A DNA stretch of 64,000 bases from Mesorhizobium zhangyense (GTDB taxonomy: Bacteria > Pseudomonadota > Alphaproteobacteria > Rhizobiales > Rhizobiaceae). This document shows, piece after piece, positions 1 to 7,892 of the stretch. Position 1 is the stretch's first letter, and every line of letters begins with the position of its first letter. The stretch is from NCBI RefSeq assembly GCF_011045115.1, contig NZ_JAAKZG010000011.1, positions 1-64,000 on the forward strand, written 5' to 3'. The notes under the pieces were generated by a model. It was given only the letters and a program-made list of their open reading frames with translations. It was not told the origin of the DNA and did not search any database. The translations under genes and the position numbers were made by a program.

Positions 1-1
1 C

Positions 2-376
2 ACCGAAGCCACCTGCATCTCGAAGCCGATGACCATCATTCCGATGGTCATAACCGAGATGCAGGATCTTATCGCAGCCGGCCAGGTCCGGGCATCGGAC
101 CAGTTGATCGACCCACAGCAGGTGGTAAAGCCCGGCACGATCACCGTCTTCATGGAGCCGCTTTTCGAAGGCGGGCTCGACGGCGTCCCGCCCGGCAGCA
201 GCTGCATCGTCAATGCCTATACCAACAATCACGACCTTCTCGCGACAAAGGATCTGAGCACCTCAAAATGGGTGTTTCTCCATGTAATCGACACGGTCGG
301 GGTGGTGCACGCCATCATACTGAGACTGCAGGCGCTGCTTCTGCCCGTGCAGACACTCGTCCTCTCAGGACATTGA
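2..376 (+). CDS. HlyD-family-like secretion protein, C-terminal fragment
   Basis: The reading frame is open to the left window edge, so this is the last 124 residues of a longer protein; a Met at base 29 is internal and not a credible start. The tail has a GSSCIVNAYTNNHD stretch and a hydrophobic segment near the end followed by PVQTLVLSGH, which resembles the C-terminus of YiaV/YibH-type HlyD membrane-fusion proteins (periplasmic adaptors anchored in the inner membrane). That assignment is from memory of the family and only moderately sure. It converges on the next gene, leaving 33 bp between the stop codons. Confidence 0.5.
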   Translation, partial: TEATCISKPMTIIPMVITEMQDLIAAGQVRASDQLIDPQQVVKPGTITVFMEPLFEGGLDGVPPGSSCIVNAYTNNHDLLATKDLSTSKWVFLHVIDTVGVVHAIILRLQALLLPVQTLVLSGH

Positions 377-409
377 AATCAGCGCGGCGCGCAGCGAACG
401 AGATCGCAG

Positions 410-1486
410 TCAGAACCGGTTCGACCTGTATGGCGCAAGCAGCGGGTCTTCCATGCCATGCGCTATTTCCAATGATGCGAGACGCCCGACCAACGGGGCC
501 AGCATCACGCCGACATGCATGACGGACAGGTACAAGCCGGCGATCCCGGGAACCCGTCCGACAATCGGCAAGCCATCCCTTGGAACAGGCCTTATCCCTA
601 CCTGGACATCCATCAGTTCGACGTCCTCGCCGCCGGTGAGCTGTTTCCTGATTGCTGCCAGCGCGCGCGCTGCCACGGCTTCAGGTCCGTTCTCCCCAGA
701 GGCATCGATATAATCCTCCGCGCCCACCATGATCGTATCGGTGTGGGGCCGTATCTCCATATGCTGGTTGCACACCACCCGGTTGACCAAACGGCGAGGG
801 GTGCGAAAACGCATCAGGATGCAGGGCGAGGCGTCCAGCGGCAGCCTCAGGCCAAGCGGCTGGGACAAAGCCTTTGCCCCGACCCCTGCCGCCAGCACGA
901 CAGCATCGGCCTCGATCTTGCCGGTGGAAGTCACAACGCCGGTCACCCCCGAATCCTGCGTGGAGAGCGACAGGACTTCGCTATCGAGCCGGATACCCGC
1001 ACCTGCCTCCCTTGCCGCCTGAACGAGAGTTTCCGTCGCAGCCACGGGATCGACGGCACCCTCGCCTGATGCGAAGGCGGCGCTGTCGGGCAGGTTCTTC
1101 AGGTTGGGCTCAAGGGCGGCTATCTCGTCGCGCCGAATGAGGCGCAAATCATGCCCCATGGCAGCGCTGTCGTGAGCCAGGCGTTCCGTCTCGAATGGGT
1201 CTGCATGCCAGGTCAATGCACCTGACCAATTGACCCGCAGCCGCCCACTCAACTCGCTTTCCAGCCTGTGCCACTCGCCGATGGCCCGCTTGCGCAGTTC
1301 CGGATAGGCCTCGGGCAGGCCGTGGGATACGTTGATCCACGCAAACGACCGATGCGTCACGCCACCGGCAGGCTTTCCCCTGTCGACAAGCGTAACCCCG
1401 ACATTCAGTCTGGCCAGATGATAGGCCATGGAAGCGCCGACGATCCCGGCTCCCACGATGACGACGCTTGATCGCCGTGATGTCAT
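410..1486 (-). CDS. FAD-dependent oxidoreductase, DAO family
   Basis: A 358-residue protein of the D-amino-acid oxidase/glycine oxidase/sarcosine oxidase fold. The FAD-binding Rossmann motif VIVGAGIVGASMAYHLA is at residues 9-25 and the late GIRPVPRDGLPIVG motif, which caps the FAD in this family, is near residue 300. Such enzymes oxidatively deaminate amino acids or N-methylated amines with FAD and usually oxygen. There is no signal peptide, so it is probably cytoplasmic. Substrate cannot be read from the sequence and no transporter or dehydrogenase partner lies beside it, so it seems to stand alone. The start ATG has only a weak ribosome-binding site. Confidence 0.85.
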   Translation of the reverse strand: MTSRRSSVVIVGAGIVGASMAYHLARLNVGVTLVDRGKPAGGVTHRSFAWINVSHGLPEAYPELRKRAIGEWHRLESELSGRLRVNWSGALTWHADPFETERLAHDSAAMGHDLRLIRRDEIAALEPNLKNLPDSAAFASGEGAVDPVAATETLVQAAREAGAGIRLDSEVLSLSTQDSGVTGVVTSTGKIEADAVVLAAGVGAKALSQPLGLRLPLDASPCILMRFRTPRRLVNRVVCNQHMEIRPHTDTIMVGAEDYIDASGENGPEAVAARALAAIRKQLTGGEDVELMDVQVGIRPVPRDGLPIVGRVPGIAGLYLSVMHVGVMLAPLVGRLASLEIAHGMEDPLLAPYRSNRF

Positions 1487-1629
1487 TTTCTGTGCCCGCC
1501 CGTTTCCCCGGATTGGTGTCGCAAAGTTCGCGATCAGGCAAGGGCTTTTGCAGCAGGCATTCGCGGCGTCTCAACGCTGGCCGTGTCGCAACGGCGGCTC
1601 CCGAACCCGCCCGCCCGCGCTCACTTTGT

Positions 1630-1950
1630 CTACTCCAGATCGGTTTTCAGCCGGTCCAGCACTTCGGTCGCGTAGGCCGCGTAAGGCCCGATCCAGCGAT
1701 CGTGGATATGCTTGATCGGCAGGGGATTGAGATGGTTCCAGCGCTCGCGCCCCTCGCGGCGCACGATGATGAGATCAGCCTCCTCCAGCACCTTCAGATG
1801 CTGCATCACCGTGCAGCGGTCGAGTGCGGGAAAGCGCGTGCATAGCTCGCCCGTCGTCTGCGGGTCGTCCTTCAAAAGGTCGAGAATCGAGCGCCGGGTG
1901 GACGCCGCCAACGCCTTGAAAATCCTGTCATTTTCGACATCGCTTGACAT
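1630..1950 (-). CDS. ArsR-family winged-helix transcriptional regulator
   Basis: A 106-residue single-domain repressor. The winged-helix core runs from STRRSILDLLKD (about 18-29) through the recognition helix DRCTVMQHLKVLEE (about 44-57) to the wing RREGRERWNHLN. Met-gln in place of the usual SxHL is the form seen in the ArsR proteins paired with SRPBCC/AHSA1 proteins. It is divergent from such a gene 46 bp away. The palindrome at 1952-1970 begins two bases before its ATG, so self-repression together with control of the neighbour is likely. Typical metal-binding cysteine pairs are absent; the inducer is unknown. Confidence 0.88.
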   Translation of the reverse strand: MSSDVENDRIFKALAASTRRSILDLLKDDPQTTGELCTRFPALDRCTVMQHLKVLEEADLIIVRREGRERWNHLNPLPIKHIHDRWIGPYAAYATEVLDRLKTDLE

Positions 1951-1951
1951 G

Positions 1952-1970
1952 TTATGTTTTTATAACATAA
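1952..1970. promoter_or_regulatory. Candidate ArsR operator
   Basis: The arms TTATGTT (1952-1958) and AACATAA (1964-1970) form a perfect 7-bp inverted repeat with a 5-bp centre, in the short space between the divergent ArsR and SRPBCC genes. Position and symmetry fit an ArsR-dimer site; binding is inferred. Confidence 0.55.
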
Positions 1971-1996
1971 TTGCCCGAAGAACAAGGAGAAAGATC

Positions 1997-2479
1997 ATGG
2001 AGCTGAAGTTCAATGTCAGTGCACGGGTCTCGAAACCTGTTGCCCAAGTTTTCGAAGCTGTGGTCGATTCGGCACAGCTGTCGCGCTATTTCACCACCGG
2101 CGGCGCCAAGGGCCGGCTGGAGACCGGCGCCACCGTCAGCTGGGACTTTCATGACTTTCCCGGCGCCTTTCCGGTCCATGTCGTCGAGGTCGAGAAGGAC
2201 AAAAAGATCGTCCTGCAATGGGAGGCCAATGAGGGCGCTCCCTCCGACGGCGAGGCGGCGATCACCGCATCCGCCGGCTACATGACCACGGTGACGATGA
2301 CTTTTGAGCCGCTGGAGGGTAACCGCACGCTGGTCTCCATCACCGAGGAAGGCTGGCGCGAGACGCCGACAGGCCTGAAGGCCTCCTATGGCAATTGCCA
2401 GGGCTGGTCGCAGATGCTTTGCGCGCTGAAAATCTGGCTCGAGCACGACATCAACCTGCGCGAGGGCATGTACAAATAG
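1997..2479 (+). CDS. SRPBCC/AHSA1-family protein
   Basis: A 160-residue START-like (SRPBCC, Aha1 C-terminal type) protein that forms a hydrophobic ligand pocket. The N-terminal VSARVSKPVAQVFEAVVDSAQLSRYF and the central W-D-F and V-L-QWE strands are characteristic. The frame is open much further upstream (to 1712), but that part lies inside the divergent regulator; the ATG at 1997 is preceded by AAGGAGAAAG and is the credible start. It is divergently transcribed from an ArsR regulator, an arrangement seen many times for this family in which the pair responds to an unidentified small molecule. Function beyond ligand binding is unknown. Confidence 0.85.
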   Translation: MELKFNVSARVSKPVAQVFEAVVDSAQLSRYFTTGGAKGRLETGATVSWDFHDFPGAFPVHVVEVEKDKKIVLQWEANEGAPSDGEAAITASAGYMTTVTMTFEPLEGNRTLVSITEEGWRETPTGLKASYGNCQGWSQMLCALKIWLEHDINLREGMYK

Positions 2480-2572
2480 CGCGGACTTGAAAACAATCCG
2501 ACAAAGGCGAAAGGGAATTTCTTAACACCGGCCGGCGCATCATGGCCCGCTTGGAATGGCGAAGTTGCGGAG

Positions 2573-4186
2573 ATGGAAATGCGACGTTCCCGCATTATCG
2601 CGACCGGTGTCCTGCTGGCTTTGCTCGGCGCTGCAATTCCCATTGCCGCGATGGCCTATATGTCGTGGGCGATTGCAGTGCAGAAGGAGCAATCCCTCCT
2701 GAAGCTGTTTGCCGACCGCACGATCGTGCGGGCAAACAGCACCTTCCGCGAAGCGAAAGACGCGCTCGACGCCGTCGAAGCCACGCCGTTCATCCCTTGC
2801 TCGGACGAGCACATCGCGCGCATGAGGGTGCTCACTGTCAATACGCCTGCCATCGAGGAAATGGGCTATTTCGAAAACGGTTTTCTCAGATGTACGTCCT
2901 GGGGACAGACGGAAGGTAAAATCGCGCTGACGCCTGCAGACTATGTGACCCCGGACGGGCTGGACGTGAAATTGCGGACAAAGCCTCGGGTCACCCAGGG
3001 CAATCCGATGATGGCCCTGCGCCATGGCAGGCATAATGTTCTCGTCGTGCCCTCGCGCTTTGTCGATGTCCTGGTCGACGACAGCATGTCACTTGCGCTC
3101 GCCAACGACCAGGGCACGCTGATCGATACGCTCAACGCTCCAGACGCAGAGCTCATCAAATCCGCGATCGGCAATCCGCAGGAGGGCATGACCAACGACG
3201 CGCTGTATGCCGTGGCCCGCGGCAACGGCCTCGTAGCGGTCGTGACGGAACCGAGAGCAAGCCTCGCCGGCAAGCTGCGCAACGAGCAGATGTTTCTTCT
3301 CCCCATCGGGGCCTTCATCGCCGCCTTCATCGTCGGCGTCGTCGTTTGGCTGTCGAGAAAACAGCTTTCGCCGCTGGGCGAGCTTGCAATCGCCGTGCGC
3401 AATCGCGAATTCATCGTGCACTACCAGCCAATCATCGAACTCAAGACCGGCATATGCGTCGGGGCGGAGGCGCTGGTGCGCTGGAAGCGCCCCGACGGCA
3501 GCATCGTCCGCCCCGACCTGTTCATTCCGTTGGCGGAAGACAGCGGCCTGATCATGCCGATCACCGACCAGGTTTTCGAGGCTATCGTTTTCGACCTGAA
3601 CCGGATGCTGGTCGAAGACCGGACACTGCACATCGCCATCAACATCTGCGCCGCCGACATCAAGTCCGGCCGAATTCTCGACTTCATTGAAGACAGGCTG
3701 CGCCACACCGGCATCCGGCCGACGCAGATATGGCTGGAGGCGACCGAGCGCAGCTTCATCGACATCGATGCCGCGCGCGTGACGCTCGGCCGGGCGCGCG
3801 CGTTCGGCCATTCGGTGGCGATCGACGATTTCGGCACCGGCTATTCGAGCCTGCAATATCTGCAGGGCCTGCCCATGGATGCGCTGAAAATCGACAAGTC
3901 CTTCGTCGACACGGTCGGCAAGAATACGGCCACCAGCTCGGTGACGTCCCACATCATCGACATGGCGAAGGCGCTCGGCCTCTATACGGTGGCGGAGGGC
4001 ATCGAAACCACCGAGCAAGCCGACTATCTCAAAGCGCAGGGCGTCGATTTCGGACAGGGATGGCTGTTCTCCAAGGCGCTGCCTGCCGCCGAATTCATCG
4101 CCTATCATCGCCGCAGCAAGGAGATTTACGGCACGGCACCGGAGGTCATTCAGGTGGCGGCCGTTGCCGGATCGGCCCGAGGCTGA
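2573..4186 (+). CDS. Membrane CSS-motif EAL-domain c-di-GMP phosphodiesterase
   Basis: A 537-residue protein with one N-terminal membrane helix (about 8-30), a periplasmic CSS-type sensor domain, a second helix (about 240-260) and a C-terminal EAL domain (about 280-520). The periplasmic domain keeps the paired cysteines C75 and C107, the second in CTSWG rather than the canonical CSS; in E. coli PdeC-type enzymes these cysteines form a redox-sensitive disulfide. The EAL domain is well preserved: EALVRW at E299, the DDFGTG loop, LKIDKSF and EGIE, so hydrolysis of c-di-GMP to pGpG is expected. A second Met two codons downstream could also start it. It is monocistronic. Confidence 0.88.
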   Translation: MEMRRSRIIATGVLLALLGAAIPIAAMAYMSWAIAVQKEQSLLKLFADRTIVRANSTFREAKDALDAVEATPFIPCSDEHIARMRVLTVNTPAIEEMGYFENGFLRCTSWGQTEGKIALTPADYVTPDGLDVKLRTKPRVTQGNPMMALRHGRHNVLVVPSRFVDVLVDDSMSLALANDQGTLIDTLNAPDAELIKSAIGNPQEGMTNDALYAVARGNGLVAVVTEPRASLAGKLRNEQMFLLPIGAFIAAFIVGVVVWLSRKQLSPLGELAIAVRNREFIVHYQPIIELKTGICVGAEALVRWKRPDGSIVRPDLFIPLAEDSGLIMPITDQVFEAIVFDLNRMLVEDRTLHIAINICAADIKSGRILDFIEDRLRHTGIRPTQIWLEATERSFIDIDAARVTLGRARAFGHSVAIDDFGTGYSSLQYLQGLPMDALKIDKSFVDTVGKNTATSSVTSHIIDMAKALGLYTVAEGIETTEQADYLKAQGVDFGQGWLFSKALPAAEFIAYHRRSKEIYGTAPEVIQVAAVAGSARG

Positions 4187-4364
4187 TAAAGCACGGCGCA
4201 TTCATTCACGGGGCAAGACCATGGGAACCACCAAGTCAGCAGACAAGTAAGCCGCAGCAACTCGACTGTTGTTGCGGCGTCTGTCCCGTCATTCCCGGTT
4301 TGAAATACCGATCCCGATAGCCAGATCGCCGCCAGATCTTACCCATTTGAGCGGATGCATAATC

Positions 4365-5576
4365 GTGCCTTATCAAAACTCCCCTTCTCCCGCGCCGAAG
4401 GCGTGGAACTACGCCCTGCCCTCAGCCCTGCTGCTGATGGCGCCCTTCGACATCCTGGCCTCACTGGCCATGGATATCTACCTCCCGGTCGTCCCAGCGA
4501 TGCCCGGCATTCTCGGCACCACGCCGGCGGTCGTGCAACTGACGCTGAGCCTCTACATGATCATGCTCGGCCTCGGCCAGATCGTCTTCGGGCCTATCTC
4601 CGACCGCATCGGCCGCCGTCCGGTGCTGATTGGCGGGGCGCTTCTCTTTGCGGCGAGTTCGCTCCTGCTTGCCGGCACCTCGTCGGCTTCGATCTTCGTT
4701 GCCCTGCGCCTGCTGCAGGCGGCGGGTGCGTCGGCGGCCCTCGTCGCCACCTTCGCCACCGTTCGCGACGTCTATGCCGAGCGACCGGAAAGTGCCGTCA
4801 TCTACAGCCTGTTCAGCTCCATGCTGGCTTTCGTACCGGCACTCGGCCCGATCGCCGGCGCGCTGATCGCCAATCACCTCGGCTGGCGTTTCATCTTCGT
4901 CACGCTCGGCGTGCTCGCCCTCGCCGCCTCGCTGAATGCCGTGCCAAGATGGCATGAGACGCGGCCTGCAGGCACGTCGGCACAGCGGCCGGCCTTCGGG
5001 CCGATCCTCAGGAGTTTTGCCTTCTGGACCTACACGCTCGGCTTCAGTGCGGCGATGGGCGCGTTCTTCGTCTTCTTCTCGACGGCGCCGCGCGTGCTTA
5101 TCGGCCGGGCCGGTTTCTCCGAGATTGGCTTCAGCGTCACTTTTGCCACCGCGGCACTGGTGATGATCGCCACCACGCGCTTCGCCAAGCGCTTCGTCGC
5201 GCGCTGGGGCATTGCCGGCAGCCTTGCGCGCGGCATGGCGATGCTGCTTGCCGGCGCTGTTCTGCTGGCAGGGGGACAGCTTCTGTTCGAGCCATCCTTC
5301 TGGACGTTTGTCGCGCCTATGTGGGTCATCTCGGTCGGCATAGTCCTTACCGGTTCGGTGACGGCAAACGGCGCGCTGCAGGCGTTCGGCGATGTCGCTG
5401 GCACGGCGGTGGCGCTGTATTTCTGCGTCCAGAGCCTGATCGTCGGCATCATTGGCACGCTGATGGTCGTACTACTCGGCGGCGACACGGCATGGCCGTT
5501 GGCCGGCTATTGCACGATCATGGCGCTGGTGACGCTGGGCATGCTGGCGCTGTTACAAAGCCGGCAAAGCACCTGA
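4365..5576 (+). CDS. MFS exporter of the CmlA/FloR (phenicol) type
   Basis: About 403 residues with 12 predicted membrane helices. The longer frame to 4269 codes for a basic, non-hydrophobic leader, so the GTG at 4365 (followed by PYQNSPSPAPKAW) is the likelier start. The pattern FDILASLAMDIYLP, QLTLSLYMIMLGLGQIVFGP, DRIGRRPVL, LQAAGASAALVATFATVRD and GAFFVFFSTAPRVLIGR closely follows the CmlA/FloR branch of drug:H+ antiporters, and the length matches FloR. Those proteins export chloramphenicol and florfenicol. Substrate here is inferred only from similarity recalled by eye; it may be a housekeeping relative. A 142-bp inverted-repeat element begins on its stop codon. Confidence 0.8.
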   Translation: MPYQNSPSPAPKAWNYALPSALLLMAPFDILASLAMDIYLPVVPAMPGILGTTPAVVQLTLSLYMIMLGLGQIVFGPISDRIGRRPVLIGGALLFAASSLLLAGTSSASIFVALRLLQAAGASAALVATFATVRDVYAERPESAVIYSLFSSMLAFVPALGPIAGALIANHLGWRFIFVTLGVLALAASLNAVPRWHETRPAGTSAQRPAFGPILRSFAFWTYTLGFSAAMGAFFVFFSTAPRVLIGRAGFSEIGFSVTFATAALVMIATTRFAKRFVARWGIAGSLARGMAMLLAGAVLLAGGQLLFEPSFWTFVAPMWVISVGIVLTGSVTANGALQAFGDVAGTAVALYFCVQSLIVGIIGTLMVVLLGGDTAWPLAGYCTIMALVTLGMLALLQSRQST

Positions 5577-5717
5577 GAACCTGTCGAAATTCGGGCTAGG
5601 GTGAGCCGAGAATGGCAGACTTCGAGAACCGGAGCGGAGCGTACTTTAGTACGTGAGCACCGGAAGCGCAGAAGCTGCCTTTCGCAGGCCGCCATCGCCC
5701 GAATAGCGGCAGGTTCT
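5576..5717. repeat. 142-bp inverted-repeat element between convergent genes
   Basis: The ends pair as AGAACCTG (5576-5583) with CAGGTTCT (5710-5717) and ATTCGGGC (5589-5596) with GCCCGAAT (5697-5704). In the middle GTACTTTAGTAC (5641-5652) is another short palindrome. The element overlaps the stop codon of the exporter and ends at the stop codon of the DUF1513 gene, filling the whole space between them. It looks like a dispersed intergenic palindromic element and could act as a bidirectional terminator. Confidence 0.7.
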
Positions 5718-6813
5718 AGCCGATTCTAAGGAGATGATTATCCCAGACATAATCGGCTTCCTCGACCGTGCCGCCGGCAGGGTCGAGGATTTCGCCCGTT
5801 CCGGTAGTGGCGCGGAAGCCGGCGTGGTCGGGCGCGAGGCCGCAGACCTCGCGCAGCGACTGGTCCGAAACGATCCTGCCGCTCGCCGCCTCGAAGACGG
5901 CGAAGGTATTGCCCTGCGGCGACGACACCGCCACTGTGCCGGCGTCGCGGTTGGCGGCGACCGAGCCGATATAGTTGCGGAAGCCGCCGAGCACATCTTC
6001 CGGCATGTCGAGAAGCTGAAGCTCCTTGCCGCGCTCGGCCTTGCCGACGAGCGAGGGCGTTTCGGTTGCCGGGCCTCTGTGCTGGCAGCCGAACCAGACC
6101 GCGCCGGTTGCGTCCGTATCCATGTGGCGGATGGAAAGCTGGTGCAGCGTTGGGGGCAATTCATGGCTTTCGATCAGGTCGCCCGAGACGCGATCGACGA
6201 ACACCAGCGACGGCTTCATCGTCGACAGGTTCATCTCGGCGCGGCCGAAATCCGGATGGGTCTCGATGCCGCCATTGGCGATGGCGAGCGTGCGGCCGTC
6301 GTCGAGCAGCAGCAGCTCATGCGGCCCGACACCATGGGTCGGGAATTCGCCAAGCCGTCGAAAGCCGTCGCGCGCATCATAGATGCCGACCATGCCGGCG
6401 GCGTTGTCGAAATCATTCTCGGTCGCATAAAGCAGCGCGCCGTCCGGTGAAAAGACGCCATGGCCGAAGAAATGACGGTCCGGCAGGCTGGCGATGGTCT
6501 GCGGCTCCGCCTTGCCGGTGTGGTCGAAGGCGACGAAGAAGGTGCCGGGCTGGCGCGCAAACACCACGGACCTTCCCGATACCGGATCGAAGGTCACGTC
6601 ATGGCCGCGATCGGGCAAATCGACCTGATGCAGCAGCTTGCCGGCTTCAGACAGGACCGCCGCGCCATAGCTGCCGTCGCGCCTCTGGTAGGCGGTGGCA
6701 AAGACGGCGTCGGCATCCAGCGTCTTCGCCCAGGCCGCAGGCGCCAGCGATGCGGCAAAGGCGGCACCCGAAGCCTTCAGGAAGTCGCGGCGATCGATGA
6801 GCGGCGTGCGCAT
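5716..6813 (-). CDS. DUF1513 beta-propeller-like protein with Tat signal
   Basis: A 365-residue protein starting with a twin-arginine signal (RRDFLKASG at about 8-16, then an alanine-rich h-region), so it should be exported folded to the periplasm. The body is a series of propeller-like repeats (HDVTFDP, GHGVFSPDG, YATENDFD, GVGPHELLLLDDG), typical of DUF1513. Genes of this family travel with imelysin and di-haem (DUF1111) genes, as here; it starts 2 bp after the stop of the second imelysin gene and is the last gene of the iron locus. Its biochemical role has not been established; periplasmic iron handling is inferred from context. Confidence 0.88.
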   Translation of the reverse strand: MRTPLIDRRDFLKASGAAFAASLAPAAWAKTLDADAVFATAYQRRDGSYGAAVLSEAGKLLHQVDLPDRGHDVTFDPVSGRSVVFARQPGTFFVAFDHTGKAEPQTIASLPDRHFFGHGVFSPDGALLYATENDFDNAAGMVGIYDARDGFRRLGEFPTHGVGPHELLLLDDGRTLAIANGGIETHPDFGRAEMNLSTMKPSLVFVDRVSGDLIESHELPPTLHQLSIRHMDTDATGAVWFGCQHRGPATETPSLVGKAERGKELQLLDMPEDVLGGFRNYIGSVAANRDAGTVAVSSPQGNTFAVFEAASGRIVSDQSLREVCGLAPDHAGFRATTGTGEILDPAGGTVEEADYVWDNHLLRIG

Positions 6814-6815
6814 GG

Positions 6816-7892
6816 TCAGTCCCCGTCGAGCGAAGAGAAACCCGAGGTCAGGCCGAGTTCGCCGGCGAGCCGCTTGCCGAATAGTTCGCTCAGGCTCGAT
6901 GTCACGACGCTGAAGTAGGAGAGCCTGCCGCGCCGCTGCGGATCGGCCAGCACCTCGGTCAGCGGACCTTCCGAGCCCGCTGCTGCCCTTGCTGCATTGG
7001 CGAATTCGAAGTTGATGGAATTTTCGATCCAGCGCATCTCATCGGAAAGCGCATCGCCAAGACCGGAGATTTCGAACAGCGCTTTCATGCCAGCCAGATT
7101 GCCGGCGACCGAATCGACCGTCTTTTCCGAGCGCCAGAACAGCGCCTGTTTCGGCTTGTCCTCCGCCGCCGTCATCTTGCCGAGAAAGCCGCCCAGCCGC
7201 ACGTCGCGGTCCATCTCCAGCCCAGTGACGAAGACGTCGAACAGTTCGCCGACCGCCTCGTCATTGTTGCGGTAGAGCGGGTTGTTCGCGCCCGGCTTCG
7301 CCCATGTGCCGGCAAAGCCGTCAGGCGCATTCCAGGCCTGCTCGAGCTCGCTGGCCATCGTATCGAGATTGATCGCGATCGACGCACCGAAGCTGCAGCG
7401 ATAGGCGCCGTCGGTGCCGGCAAGCGTGTCCGCGTCGGTGCCGAACAGCACGAATTCCAGCGCGCCGAGGCCCTGCATGGCGACGCTCTTGGCCGCCAGC
7501 TGGGCCGGATCGGCAGCGGTCTCGTCCTTGGACTGGATCGCCGCCTGAACCTGCTTCAGGCCGATGCTCTTGCGGTCCGGCCAGAACAGGATGCGGTCAA
7601 GCCGGTTCTGCTCCGTTACGGGACCGAACCGGATGATTTCTGCCTTCGACCAGGCATCGACGGTGCCGCCGAACGCCTTTCGCGCCGTGGCGAGCGCGGC
7701 GCCGGAAGGTGCGGAGCACAACGCCTTGACATCGGTCGAGAGCTGCGACGTCGCCTGATGGAAGCCGTGATAGGCAGGCCGCACGAAACCGTCGATGACC
7801 TTGCCGACGATCTTCGGCGCGTCGAGTTCCGCGGCATAAGCGGCGGACTGGCCCAGCACGAAAAATGCAGCGGCAACCAAAACCCTGAACAT
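6816..7892 (-). CDS. Imelysin-family periplasmic protein (second copy)
   Basis: About 358 residues with a Sec signal peptide (MFRVLVAAAFFVLGQSAAYA). The frame extends upstream to 7988, but the ATG at 7892 shares one base with the TGA of the preceding di-haem gene and puts the signal peptide at the N-terminus, so it is chosen. Imelysin (peptidase M75/IrpA-like) proteins are iron-associated periplasmic or surface proteins. The usual GxHxxE motif reads QGLGALEFVLFG here, so the histidine is missing, in contrast to the intact copy at 10383-11687. This divergence suggests distinct roles for the two copies. Confidence 0.87.
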   Translation of the reverse strand: MFRVLVAAAFFVLGQSAAYAAELDAPKIVGKVIDGFVRPAYHGFHQATSQLSTDVKALCSAPSGAALATARKAFGGTVDAWSKAEIIRFGPVTEQNRLDRILFWPDRKSIGLKQVQAAIQSKDETAADPAQLAAKSVAMQGLGALEFVLFGTDADTLAGTDGAYRCSFGASIAINLDTMASELEQAWNAPDGFAGTWAKPGANNPLYRNNDEAVGELFDVFVTGLEMDRDVRLGGFLGKMTAAEDKPKQALFWRSEKTVDSVAGNLAGMKALFEISGLGDALSDEMRWIENSINFEFANAARAAAGSEGPLTEVLADPQRRGRLSYFSVVTSSLSELFGKRLAGELGLTSGFSSLDGD

